NCBI GenBank assembly: GCA_001592805.2
Contig: CP051143.1
Location: 434,001-498,000, forward strand
Reading direction: 5' to 3'
DNA: 64,000 nt
From: Peltaster fructicola
Lineage: Eukaryota > Ascomycota > Dothideomycetes
The number at the start of each line of letters is the position of its first letter. Within the stretch, counting starts at the first letter, position 1. Under the pieces are notes generated by a model that saw only the letters and a program-made list of their open reading frames with translations, was not told the origin of the DNA and made no database searches. This document shows, piece by piece, positions 1 through 11,912 of the stretch. The translations under genes and the position numbers were made by a program.

Positions 1-1146
1 AGAAAAGTGAAAGTCGAGGAACTGAGGTTTGTAGAGTTCGAGACAACATCACACTAGACGCGATGGAATACTTTGTAATAAGTGATGCGAAAGACTACAG
101 CAGCATTGAAGACCTGAATGGTTCGCCATTTCTCTGAAAATGACGACGGTTGACGTAGATTGATCGACACGATGGGGACGATGGCGATGAGATCATTGGT
201 TATATCGCAGTACTGTGTGCAACGTCAGAGTGTACTGCGCTCGTGGGAGCCTGTGTAGCGATGTTCCTGAGCATCGCCGCCGAGATCGAGCTTGAAGCAG
301 AGTAAAGCAGTCCGAAGAGCTTCCATGCCGAGCTCGATCTGAATAGCTGACGTCACGTGGGCAAGGCTCAAGTTGTTCTTTCCTTGACACATTTGTAGTG
401 TACACTCCCTTGCTTTCTCCAGCACTTGACAACAACACGTCTGTGATGTGGCAGAGTCGCAAGTATAGTACCGCATTCACTCTATCGTTCGAGCGAGGCG
501 CCCGTCGATGCTCTTCCAAGAGGGATGTCATACTTGTGCAAGCTCCATGATGCACACCTTCCTGGTGCAGATCAAAGACCTGCTGAGTGGCAGCCGCTGA
601 CCTTCCTTGTGTCAGGCTGTGCAGTGTCACGCAGGAGCGATTCGAGGAATGATCACAGCTTGGTCCTGGACGAACAGTCTCCTCTACACGGCTCGAACCA
701 CCACGCTAGCATGTCTGCGTATGATGTCGATGGATGCTAGGCTTGCGGTATGCTTCGGCGATCAGTCTCATCGAATGCTGAGCTTTATTGCTGCAATGGC
801 GATGAAGCCCCGGCCTTCTAGAATCCGATGACAGATTGACCGGCATGCATATTTAGAATGGAATGCAGTGTTTCGCAAGATCAGCATATGATTGGGTAAT
901 CCATGGGCTGATGATTGCGCGGCGGTGCATCCTTCTAGCAAATAAGGTTGGGTAAATTGGAGAGCCGCTGTGGCGTGTTTGCGACTGAGAACTCTCTCCT
1001 GCACCAGCATCAACCTCACTTCGATTCTCTTTGCTTTCAGTCTTGCTTCCTCTGTGCATCCATTGCGGCGTCACTCCATCGGCTGGCATCATACGCTTCA
1101 TACGAGCATAATACGATCACTTCTTTTCATGCTCTGATACACAATT
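1..1146. other. Upstream stretch without a confident gene
   Basis: No recognisable domain on either strand. A minus-strand ORF at about 225-476 translates to a helical-looking peptide with several cysteines that could be the tail of a decayed or window-truncated gene, but nothing upstream of it forms a matching start, so it is not called. The last 100-200 bases are probably the promoter and 5' UTR of the GH5 gene that starts at 1147. Confidence 0.4.
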
Positions 1147-2933
1147 ATGCGTACCATTGGCATCACATCAGCCCTGCTGGCAGGGCTGTCTTACATCGAT
1201 GGAGTCCAAGCATTTACGTATCGCGGAGTCAATGCTGGAGCGTGGCTGGTACGTCGGCGCTGTAATACGGAATCTGAAGACTAACATATACCAGGTTACA
1301 GAGCCTTGGTGCGCATGGAAAACCCGTTGTTGTACGGACAGGGAGACAAGGCTGACAATTTTGCTAGGATGTTGGGTATCCTGTACAACGATACGAAGGC
1401 TGTTGATGAATGGCATCTATGCAGCATGCTCGGCAAGGATCAATGTTTAAAGACATTAGATAACCACTGGAAGTGAGTTTCGACGCATGATCGCCACGCC
1501 CGAATATTGACATTCATCTCAGCACATTCTACACTCGAGACGACTTCGTAGACATCAAGAATGCTGGATTAAGGTAAGCGAGATGATCCATCAGAAGACG
1601 AAGCGCTAACATGTGGCAGTATGTCTAACGTACGTGTCGTCACTCGCCACTGACCTCCATCAGATGCTGTGCGAATTCCACTCGGTCACTGGGCTGTCGA
1701 CCTAGCACCATATGAGCCATATGTTCAAGGCCAAGTATGTGGCTCAACTGCTTTCCGTAGCACAGCTGACAGCAGTAGTACCCATATCTGATCAGAGCCG
1801 TACAATGGGCGAAGGAGCTTGGCCTCAAGATCTTCATTGATATGCACGGTGTTCCTGGCTCTCAAAACGGCTGGGAAGAATCTGGGCTGGTTGGACCTAT
1901 CGCATTCCTCACGAACCAGACGAACCAAGACCGCACATTGAAGGTGTTGAAGAACCTCACGGAGGAGTTCTCCAAGCCTGAGTATGGTGGCACCGTGACG
2001 AGTGGGTCTCCATCAATCTCTTATATGCTAGCTAATTCTCGCAGACATCGAATTGCTCAACGAGCCGTTGTATGGCTACGCTGACCTGGTTGCGTTCTAT
2101 AAACAAGGTGCCAGCACAATGGTCGCAGCCGGTTCTAACTCCAGTGGCATCAACATCACTGTCTCTGGTCAGTAGCACACCTTGTGGTTATACCCGTACT
2201 GACATCGATAGATGGATTCTTCAATCCACACACGTGGCGAAACTACGATCCATGGAATCCAGCTGCCACTTCTCCTGCCAAGAACGTCACGGTTGATACT
2301 CATCAGTTTTGGGCATTCCCACCTCTGACATCGCTTTCTGGACCTGAGATCATCGACTACGTATGCAACTTCAGCCAGGCGCAGCTGAAGGCTTCTGCAG
2401 ACCTGGGTACTCCTCCAGTGCTCGTTGGCGAGTGGAGTCTCAGCACAGGAGTTACAGCCAACTCAACCCAAGACGCCTACTACGATGTAGCAAAGCGAAC
2501 GTTCTTCCGAGAACTCTTCGAGGCACAAGCCATGGCCTTTGCTCCTAACGCACCAGGCCAGCCATCAATCGGCTGGTTCTTCTGGTCATGGAAGACTGAG
2601 TACGATATCGACGCTTGGTCATACCGTAAGGGCGTCCAGCAGGGTTACATTCCGAGCAACGTCAGTGACTTCTCAACGTACGAGTTTCCAATGCGAAGCG
2701 ACGGTTGCCTCGACAGGAACCACAACTACACGGCTCCAGTGTTGGCAACCGCCTCGGGCACATCCTCCTCCGTGCCAGCCATTACAGGCTCAAACTCAGG
2801 CTCGAATACAGGTTCGACCACAAGCTCAGCTGCCTCGGCCTCCTCCACGAAGCCCTCGTCGGCTACAAGATTTGGGGTGCAAGGCTGGGTGGCGGTTGCT
2901 TCAGTGATGATCCTCAGCGTTGTGCTGGCGTAG
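1147..2933 (+). CDS. GPI-anchored GH5 glucan 1,3-beta-glucosidase (exo-beta-1,3-glucanase)
   Basis: Cell-wall enzyme expected to release glucose from the ends of beta-1,3-glucan. The start gives a signal peptide (MRTIGITSALLAGLSYIDG) followed by the family opening YRGVNAGAWL. Further family marks are DEWHLCSMLGKDQC, VRIPLGHWAVD, IDMHGVPGSQNGW, the acid/base Glu in ELLNEP (after an intron near 2000-2045), the VDTHQFW block and the nucleophile Glu in GEWS. A Ser/Thr/Gly-rich tail and a final hydrophobic segment point to a GPI anchor. At least seven exons are needed. Two junctions are awkward: after the intron ending at 1294 the VTEPW block and the following RMENPLLYGQ block lie in different frames, and the step into AVRIPLGHW near 1664 is one base off with the best splice sites. 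Both close if weaker donors four bases downstream are used, at the cost of the VTEPW motif in the first case. Either unusual splicing, decay or base errors would explain this. Confidence 0.8.
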
Positions 2934-3750
2934 ATGCCGCTTGAAAAAGATTGATTTGGGTAATGCATGGACGGGTACATAAGCATAGAAACATAACTGG
3001 ACAGACGATTGTACATAGGAAAAGAAGGCCTTATGAGCCTAGTATATTTTCTCACATTCACGCACGGCTCCACTTGCTGCTTTTTGTCCTCTCGGCTCGT
3101 CAGTCGTTCTTTGATGGACGACAGCGTTACACAGGCGCATTCCAGTGTGTCTTCCAAAGCTGTCACAGCTACACTTCCCATAGTCTTTTTCGTAATCTAA
3201 AACCTCCGATTCATCCTCACAAGGATAGACTTTTGGTACCTGCAGAGCTCGACCCCAATTTTGGCCGTGACCCACGTCGCGGCGTCGACCTACCCCTGAC
3301 AGCCTGGCCAATCCAACAGTAAGCGCCAGCACCAATAACGCTGACGCCAACAGGACAGCAGCCAGCTCAGCCTTGTTATTCGACAGACGAGAGGCTCAGG
3401 TTGACATCACGACCATAGGCATATCGCACCAAGCACCAATACAACAGCGGCGCGGTACAGAGCCAACATTGAGCGCAGTCGCTAGTCGGCGACCACCTCC
3501 TTTCTTCATATACGCCCACACAACCAATCTAGACGGTCAGAAACGCACGTCCTTCTGCCATTTCGCGCCCATCATACCCCCTAACCGGCGCATCTCCTCT
3601 CGAGCAAGTAAACGCCTTTCCCTCACACCAATGCTGCTCAATTAGCCTAAGCAAAAACCTTCTTTGCATGTCTGGCTCCAGGCGCAAAGGTACCTTTACT
3701 GGACCGTTGGACGCGAGCGCGCACTACTTTTTAATCTGCTGTCGCCAATT
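2934..3750. other. Intergenic region, likely 3' end of GH5 gene and promoter/5' UTR of the coiled-coil gene
   Basis: Short ORFs only, none with a recognisable domain or believable splice structure. The pyrimidine-rich stretches at about 3500-3660 fit a fungal promoter or 5' UTR for the gene starting at 3751. No repeat or RNA gene seen. Confidence 0.4.
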
Positions 3751-6631
3751 ATGGCTGACGAGCACTTTGCACCTCAGTCCCTGAAGGACGACGATCGTCC
3801 AAAGGACCTACATACAGAGGGCTCGCCTCTATACCACCTGACTTCGGCGGCTTCGTCAACCGCGAACACACAGAGAAACGTCAAGAAGCAGAACCTGCTC
3901 GCCAACATCGCCGTGCCCTCCTTCTTGACTTTTAGATCGCAGGTCTCGAGTATACCGCCTTCGAAGACTGTGGTCCGTGGAAACCTACAACGACCTGACC
4001 CGTCACCGAGACACTTCTCCTTCGCAGCAGAGCCTTCTCCTCGCCTTGTCGACCACGCGCCACGTCCTGTCTCAGTACACACACTCGTCCCTGATCCTTT
4101 CACAACCGAGGGTCGTACTCAAGAGTAGGTGAGACATGGCGTATGCGCAAACACATATTAACCAAATACACAGCTCGATATATGCCTCACAAAGACGCGC
4201 ACACGACCGCAACGCATCCATCGATTCACGAATCGCCGACAGAGACATTCCACTGCAAAGATCCAGCATCTCTGTACGCAAGCGTCCCACTCATCGACAG
4301 ACCGCCAGCATCAATTCACGACGCTCACGAAACTCGTCCATGAACGGCAATACACTCAAACCTTCTATGACCCTTGAATTCAATGGCGTGCAAAGAACAC
4401 TATCGAATGAGTCGCTGAGCACAGATTCATCGGACAAGAGGCCCAAGTCGCCCGGCAGGATAGGCGCTTTCTTCGGCTGGAACAAGACTTCACCACACAA
4501 AGGCGGCACTGAGTCACCAACAACCACTTTCTCAGATCGCTCTCTGTCACCACAACCTTCGCCGCGGCACGAGAAGACCGCCAGTATGGCTAGATTAGCA
4601 CCCGCTGGTCTTGACATAGAGAAGGCGAATCACGCAAGATATATGGACTCACCCATAACACCCATTATGGTTGACACTCCCGGAACAGCTTCTCATGTGC
4701 AGGAGCTCGAGCGTGAGCTCGCACATGTCAGTGCTGAGCTTGCAGGCTCCATCCGGCGAGAGATGGACCTCGAGGATGAGATCGATCGACTCAAATCAGA
4801 GCTGCCAAGCATACCTCCATCAGAAATGAGCAGAAGAGGGAGCGACTACTTTTCAGACAGTGGCGCCGGCTCCGTAAGGTATCCGATATCAGACCCGGAT
4901 GCCAAGATAGAAGAGGTGGAGCGTCATAGACGTAGAGCAGAGCAGGATAAAGCACAGATGAAACTAGACATTGCACAGAAGCTACAAGTCGAGCTGGCTC
5001 GGCGGAGAGAGCTCGAAGAGCATATTCACAACCTGGAGGACCGATTGGAACGTCGCTCCCAAGAAGATGGCGAACGCAAAGAGCGACGAGTAGAAGAACT
5101 AGAAGCACAGCTCGAAGACACGAGGCGAAGGCTCAACCAGGAGAAGGAGGCAAAGGAGAACTTCGAAGATCTCTACACAGCACTCCAGCAGGAATTCACT
5201 TCTGGGCGAAGAGGTTTGGGTCGTGGATTTGGCAGTATTGCTGAGGAGTCTGACGATGTTCCTCATGCTCGCTCTGGTTTGTCACGGTCTGGATCTCTAG
5301 CTCGCAGTGGCAGTCTAAGAGGCGGCTCGCTGAATCGCTCTGGTTCTGTCAAGGACCGACCAGATGGAAGACAGCGATCTGGCTCGATCAGCACCCCTGT
5401 CACCGCCGAAGGCCTCAAGGAGATTGAGGATCAAAGAGACGCGCTGCAAAAAGCACTCAAGCTGCTGATCAGCAGGTATGAGAAGCAGCAGAAGGATCAC
5501 GAACGTCATGTCAAGAAGCTAGGTCGCCAGAGTCTTGTCACGGACCGAGCAGCCGGCACTTCAACGCCACAACGTACGAAGCACCAACGTGAGGTATCCA
5601 TCCTTAAGGAGGAGGTGACTACCTTGCGGAAAAGAACTGAAGATGCTCTTGAGCAGAAGTGGCAGTACGAGAAGAGCTTGGGTGGCATCAAGATGGATCT
5701 CGATCGTGCCGAGCAGGAGACGAGGGGGCTGAGAACGCTGCTTAGGGAACACGACATCATGGCGCCGAGTCCAAGAACTCTGCACACAGCGACCTTTTCT
5801 GATGCTGACGCCATGCTCAGTGCGGCAGAGAGCGATCGCGAGCAGGCCAAACGACTCGCAGAAGAGTTCCGGCACCGTGCAGCACAATTGCAGCGAACTG
5901 GCTCGACGTCGCCAGATCTGGCACAACTGAAGCAAGCAGCGGCTCGTATGGACCAGCTGAGCCAGCAATTCGACGATCAATCCAAGACCAATAATGAACT
6001 CAGAGACCGTCTAGCGGCAGCCGTTGAGAAGGGCGAACGTGAGCAAACACAATCGACAAAGCAGATCGAAGAGATGCAGAAGCGTCTTGCCAGCATGGAA
6101 GACTCTGTACTTGCCGCTCAGCAGCACTCGGAGACCACTTTGTCAACACATGAAACAGAGCTGCGCGCCATCGAGGAGACGAACGCTCCTCAACTGCATC
6201 GTCTGCGGTTTGAGGTGCCGGAGCCTTCAAAGCTCTCTCCAATATCACCTGGCATGATGCGAAACAGGCTGCGAAGTAAGAGTGTGGGCAATAAGAAGTT
6301 CACCCCTGCTACACTGCTTGAAGCAAGTCGCACGAATATGCTTGAACGCAAAGTCAGAGATCTTGAGCGTCTGTTAAGAGATGCCGAAGACGACGTCGAA
6401 TACGTCGTCCAGAGGGTGAACAAGAGCCAGTTCGAGGTGGCTGAGTTGAGCAACGAGCGTGATGCCGCCTTCACCCAAATGCGTAAGCTGCAGGACAGAC
6501 TTGTCGAAGAGGCTGAACGTGCAGAGACGCTGCTGGCGAGAGCTGCCGAAGAAGCCGAGCGATTTGCTGCGAGGCTGACTGAAGGTCAACTCGATGGAGC
6601 GAACGACTCTGGTTCAGACTATGGCGACTGA
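3751..6631 (+). CDS. Long coiled-coil protein with basic Ser/Arg-rich N-terminus
   Basis: Predicted 943 residues in two exons: 3751-4124 and 4174-6631, joined across a 49-base intron (donor GTAGGT, acceptor ACACAG) that keeps the frame. An ATG at 4136 lies inside this intron, so I prefer MADEHF at 3751. The first third is low-complexity and Ser/Arg/Pro-rich with a RIGAFFGWN motif near residue 155. Heptad-rich coiled coils run through roughly residues 210-400, 450-580, 600-720 and 750-930, rich in Glu, Lys, Arg and Gln. Between them lies a phosphosite-like block (5275-5355) with repeated RSGS units. No enzyme motif is visible. This type of fungal protein is often labelled as an SMC-like, Uso1-like or kinesin-like hypothetical; a scaffold or cytoskeletal/membrane tether role is inference only. 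Confidence 0.85.
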
Positions 6632-6818
6632 TTGCATTCGAGCATGATTACAACAACGACATCATTAATAGTGCAAGCATTTTGAGGCGGAATACCTTGG
6701 TATAGCAAAAAGGGGCCTGGACACTGTTGCATTTGAAGCGATACATTGCGTAGCGAGCAAACCACTGTGTAATGCCATGGAGTCCGATAGCGAACAAGCG
6801 TCGTGTCCATCTGTTGTC

Positions 6819-8790
6819 TCATTGTGCATAAGATGGAGCAGTGAAATCGTTGATCATGCCACTATATTGATCATCTCCCATCCAGAAAGGAATGTCAAAG
6901 CCGTCGAACAGAGAGATGTCGTTCAGAAGTAGCGACGCTTCGGGCAGCCAGACGCTTGACTGCTGCTGGTCGACGCTGTACTGATTCATGTACAGAACTG
7001 GAGCCTCAAGGGTGTAGCCTGCTGTAGACTGAGCCTTTGTTGCTCTTGAGCGATGTAGTCGTGTGACAGAGGCGGCGTCACATAGTCTTTCCTGGGTACC
7101 TGCTTGTCGATCTCCTGAGAGGTACTCAGCTTAGCAGAGAGCTCTCGAATTGCTGCAGCACAAGCATCAGGCCATACGGTGCCTCTTGAGCTGAGATGAC
7201 CGAGTACTTCGATGCTCTTCTGGACAAGTCTACAACGTCAGCCATGTCGCAAGCTTAAGATCGAGCACCTACTGCTTTGCCACTTCAACCTGAAGCTCAT
7301 TCTTGCTGGCAGCATAGAGTATGATGAATGCACTCATCCAAGTCATCCAGGTGAAAGAAGGCCAGAATAGTGGCGTAAGGACACGATTATCGTCTTTCGA
7401 TGCGACCTTTCCAAGATGAGCAATGAGTTTACCGTGCAGACCGCCGATAATATTGCGAGAAGCATTGATACACGTCTGCAAAGCAACCATGTAGTCAGGG
7501 CTATCCTTGGACAGGGCGAGCAATGGTCTGTTCAAGGCGATTACGCACTCGTACTGTAACGCCTGGAGAGCCGCCTTGCGTGCTTTGGAGAACTCGGTAT
7601 GGCTCGGGTTGAGGTCAATGAAAGCATCAATCTCGTTTCGCCATTTTCCCATAGCTTCGTCGATGACATGACACATTTCCGCATTGATCGGTCTCGAGTC
7701 TATGTTCTTGTTGCAGAGTTCGACAATCATGCCCTTGATACGAGCGTGCTTTGACAGAAAGTGTAAGCTTGCCAGACGAGGCTGAAGAGCTGTCTATGTC
7801 AGCATGCATACATGTCTTTGTGCTTCACTCACGAGTCTGCGGTAGTGTTGGATCCTGGTGCTTTTCGTAGTCGAACGAACAAACATCGATGTCATCGTCC
7901 CTGATACCAAGCGGTAAGCCGAGAGACTGACACAGGATTCGATCTAGACAGTAGGTGGTCCAGAAGATTCGCTTTCGCATTTGAGCCTCCTCAAGAGAGA
8001 AGGCAGAGTAGCGCACAGGACAACGGTGCAGACCTAGTTGGAAGGCCAGTCGCACTGCAAGTCCACCCAGTCTAGTGGCGCCGTTGTGTCGTAACATAGT
8101 GATGAGGAAGAGCTCGACTGCAAGGACGGCCTGGAGCGATCGGGTCGATGCTGGGAGAGTCAGGAATTGTTGTACGCTTTCGATGGCCTCGCTGAAAGAA
8201 CTGAAGAGCATCGATCGAGGCACTGGCACGTTCCTAGCTCTCCCACATTGTCGTCGGTCAGCTGCTGCTATCGACATGACCGCTTTGAGCATGATATGCT
8301 CATGAGCGTCGATGATCTTGGTGATTGAAGACAGCGGTGATCTGGAGATCGTGTCGAAGGATTCGAGGAATGACGGAGCATGTAGGTAAGGAAAAGTCGG
8401 GTGCCAATGGTTGAAATACTCATCTGACATGTTGCGCAGCTCATCGAAGGTGATGGTCTCGGCATCCGAAACCTCTGCTGGTGCCCATAGAGCAGTGTTG
8501 CTTGTGCGATTGGGACCATTGGTCAGACAATCGTCCTCGCCCGGGACGAGATCGGTCTGGCTCTTCATGACTGACTTGTTCTGTAGGGCGTTGTACACTG
8601 AGCGTACGAAGAAGATGCCACTGCTGCTGCCGACGAAGCTTGAGCCATCCTGCTCGCCATCGCGACGAAGGAGACCTATCTCTCTATGACGACCATTGAT
8701 GGAAGGCGCAAAGTCTATCCGCCTTCGTTTGGTTGGAGGTCGACCGTAGTCCCCTGTGCTGTTTGAACTTGGTGGTATATGTTTCGACAT
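6819..8790 (-). CDS. Fungal-specific transcription factor (middle homology region), Zn2Cys6 head not seen
   Basis: About 590 residues over four exons. Exon 1 starts MSKHIPPSS at 8790, carries a basic KRRRIDF patch, then the fungal transcription factor domain, recognisable from YFNHWHPTFPYLHAPSF, ELFLITMLRHNGATRLGGLA, LAFQLGLHR and RIFWTTYCLDRILCQSLGLP. The intron at about 7795-7833 joins in frame to SLHFLSKHARIKG; a second intron ends near 7213. The C-terminal exon ends LLNDISLFDGFDIPFW...YAQ at 6819, reached only if a weak intron at about 7050-7115 is removed; otherwise the frame stops near 6990. The usual N-terminal Cys6 cluster is not in exon 1, nor in the sequence just upstream to about 9000, so it is either in a missed exon or truly absent. 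It is divergent from the cysteinyl-tRNA synthetase gene with about 380 bases between starts. Confidence 0.8.
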
Positions 8791-9170
8791 GTCTTACAAG
8801 TGGAGCCAATCACGGCGCAGGGATCAGTGTGTAGGCCGGTATCGAGCCCAGATGTGCTTTGCAGAGTAGTGCTGTATGCTGCAACTTCCCACCGCTCGTT
8901 CGAAGATGTGATGAGGCTCGAAACACATCGGACTAGATCTGCTGATATCCATAGGGTAGTATATAGATCCGTAGTGTTTGCGTCGAACGGTGGCTCATTC
9001 GGCTAAATAGAGTGGTCACGTAGATGAGATTGAGTTCGTTGATGGAAAGCTTAATTTGCTGCCTCACATATGACAATTTTGGCTGACCTGCAGCACTTCC
9101 TTGAAACTGACTCATTTTCGCCAACATCGACATGCTGCGCGGGCTATTGGTGCCAGTTGTTCTATGATTC

Positions 9171-11728
9171 ATGCGCAGCATCTATCCATGTGCGTGGCGC
9201 CTCTTCTCTCGTTCACAACCCTCCACCTGCCAAGCATTCCAGATTGAAGCCAGCATTCGCACAGTACATCAGTCGCTCATACGACAGCAGAGACAGACGA
9301 TGGCGACAGCGCAGCCTCCGTGGCATGCGCCTGCTGCACACAGCGACGAAGTCACAGCCCGGCTGCCACGATTGAGCGTATACAACTCCTTGACGAGAAG
9401 CAAGACACCATTTGTACCATTGGATCGTGAAGGAAGGAAGGTGACGTGGTATGCATGTGGTCCAACAGTATACGACGACTCGGTACGTCGAGCACATTGG
9501 AAGCAAGAGGTCGTGGACTGATGTGGGTCCAGCATCTAGGACATGCGCGAAACTATGTGTCTACGGACATCATACGAAGGATACTGCAGAATTACTTTAA
9601 GTTTGATGTCAGGTTCGTGATGAACATCACAGACGTGGACGACAAGATCATCCTTGCTGCAAGACAACAGCATCTTCTTGGAGAATGGGTCGCAAAGCAC
9701 AAAGATGTTAGTGATGAGGTTCGCCAGACTACAACTGCTGCATTCAACGCATACATAGCAAAGAATCTGCCCCTGCTGGCTATCGACACCACGCCGGCAT
9801 CTTTCACGCAAGAGTCTGAACGACTATATGGTCATGTCATTCAGGGCAAGTCTGTTGCAAACGATGGAACACCACCAGGAGACAAGGAGGCCAAGGTCAA
9901 GATGCATTTGAAGACGTCCTCAAGCGCAGCCGCTGTCCTCAATAACGAGGTAGATTTCGCATCACTCATCACTGGCGCATCAGGTGTCCTGCTGCCGTAC
10001 ATCGACTCCCTACATTCCACTGAGGTCTCCGGCAGCGACCACGCAATCTTTACGAAATTGACGAAGAAATACGAGCAACGATTTTTTGACGACATGCGAG
10101 CGCTAAATGTTCAGGAGCCAGACGAGATCACAAGAGTGACGGAGTATGGACCGCCCATCGTCGACTTTGTCAAGCAAATTCAGGACAACGGCTTTGCATA
10201 TGAGCATGAAGGCTCAGTCTACTACGACGTTGGTCATTGGGAGAAGGCAGGTGGTGTATACGCCAGACTGGAGCCATGGAACCGCAACGACAAGGAGCTG
10301 CAAGCTGATGGCGAGGGCTCTCTGTCGACAAAGAAGACAGCATTCAAGCGCTCAGGAGCAGACTTTGCGTTATGGAAGGCATCGAAACCAGGTGAACCAT
10401 CTTGGCCCTCACCATGGGGCGAAGGTCGACCAGGCTGGCATATTGAGTGCTCTGCTATGGCTTCGAAGATCCTGGGTAACACGTTCGACATTCACTCTGG
10501 AGGCATTGACCTTGCCTTTCCACATCACGATAACGAGCTGGCACAGTCAGAGGCCTACTGGTGCAAGCCGGCTGCTGTAGCTGATGGCAAACAATGGGTC
10601 AACTACTTCATACACATGGGTCATTTGAGCATACAGGGCAGCAAGATGAGCAAAAGCCTGAAGAACTTCACAACCATTCGAGAGGCGCTAGCCAAAGGTG
10701 ACTGGACGCCAAGAGGACTGAGAATCGTTTTCTTACTTGGTGCCTGGAGGGATGGACTTGAGATCACAACAGAAACCATCAAAGCAGGTGTTGCATGGGA
10801 GGAGCGAGTCAACAACTTCTTCATCAAAGTGCGAGACATTCAATCGAGGCAGCAATTGAACGGCACAGGCGGCAGTGATGCGCTGTTGAAGACACTTGAG
10901 GATGCCAAGTCAAAGCTGCACGATGCTCTGTGCGACTCCTTTGACACTCCTGCAGCACTGAGGGTAATCACCGATCTTCTGACAGCTTACAACTCCGCCA
11001 AGCATGTGCCAGACCATGTTTCAATCAGCACAGCACAGTGGGTGACCGAAATAGTCAGTATGCTGGGACTCGACGCTGCATATCAGCCTGGACAGCTTGG
11101 CTGGTCTGGACTCGACGTTCCCGCAGAGGCCTTGAAGATCGTTAAACCGCTCGCTCAGCTCCGTGACACGATCCGCGAGCAGGCTATTGCTGGCAAGATC
11201 GACCCTTCCTCTTTGTCGCAATCGGCAGACTTTGGCGCTGTAGGCACTGTCGAGCAACCATATGCCGAAGTCTACAGTGATTTGCAGGGCAAGATTGAAG
11301 CACTCACGGTCAAGGATGCAGATCCAAAACAGTGGTTGGCATTGTGCGACTATGTCCGAGACGACTCTTTGTGGAATGTAGGCATCTACCTTGAAGATCG
11401 AGAAGGCCAGCCAGCGCTCATTCGACCTCTGTCAGCCTCGCTACGACAAGAGAGGAAGGACCGAGAAGCACAAGCTGTGGCCAAAGCAGCCGCGAAAGCT
11501 AAAGCCAAGGCTGACGCAGAGGCGGCAGAGAAGGAGAAGCTCGAGAAGGGCAAGCTGAGCCATCTTGAGATGTTCCGTACAAGCGAGTACGCCGAGTGGG
11601 ACAGCGACGGACTGCCGGTGAAGGACGCTGAAGGCAAGGAGGTTGCCAAAAGTAAAAGCAAGAAGTTGAAGAAGGACTGGGAGAGGCAGAAGAAGCTCCA
11701 TGAGGCGTACCTGGCTGCAAGTAAGTGA
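9171..11728 (+). CDS. Cysteinyl-tRNA synthetase (class I), probably cytosolic and mitochondrial
   Basis: Charges tRNA-Cys with cysteine. Two exons: the first ends [11 protein letters not shown] at 9482, then a 50-base intron, then HLGHARNYV, the HIGH-type ATP-binding motif. Other marks are the zinc ligands in [15 protein letters not shown] and [13 protein letters not shown], and the KMSKS loop in [12 protein letters not shown] Lys/Ala/Glu-rich C-terminal extension is typical of eukaryotic enzymes. From the ATG at 9300 (MATAQPPWH) the protein is 792 residues. An in-frame ATG at 9171 adds 43 residues beginning [18 protein letters not shown], rich in Arg and Ser with its first acidic residue only at about position 25, which looks like a mitochondrial targeting sequence. 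The coordinates use the longer form; dual use of both starts is inference. Confidence 0.95.
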
Positions 11729-11912
11729 ATCAGTGTGTTTTGGTGCGCAAACAAGCCGTACGGCGCGGACGTGACAAGGTACCTCTGCTTTGCCGCCCAA
11801 GCAGTTATGCAAGGCTATCGGTCTATAAGGGTGAGCTTCCTTTCCACTTTTGACCTTCTATCTTTCATAGCTCTACACGCCCGTACTATCATCACCATAT
11901 CAGCGTCCCAAT

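Noticed and set aside
225-500. Minus-strand 83-codon frame as the tail of a transcription factor
   Set aside because: The peptide looks helical and Cys-containing, but no upstream exon, zinc cluster or start could be joined to it.
4136-4173. ATG at 4136 as start of the coiled-coil protein
   Set aside because: It lies within a good 49-base intron; splicing joins a longer N-terminal exon from 3751 in the correct phase.
7020-7115. Frame shift in the C-terminus of the transcription factor
   Set aside because: A 54- or 72-base intron with GT...AG ends (ending at the CTCAG near 7030) restores the conserved-looking C-terminus, so a frame break is not required.
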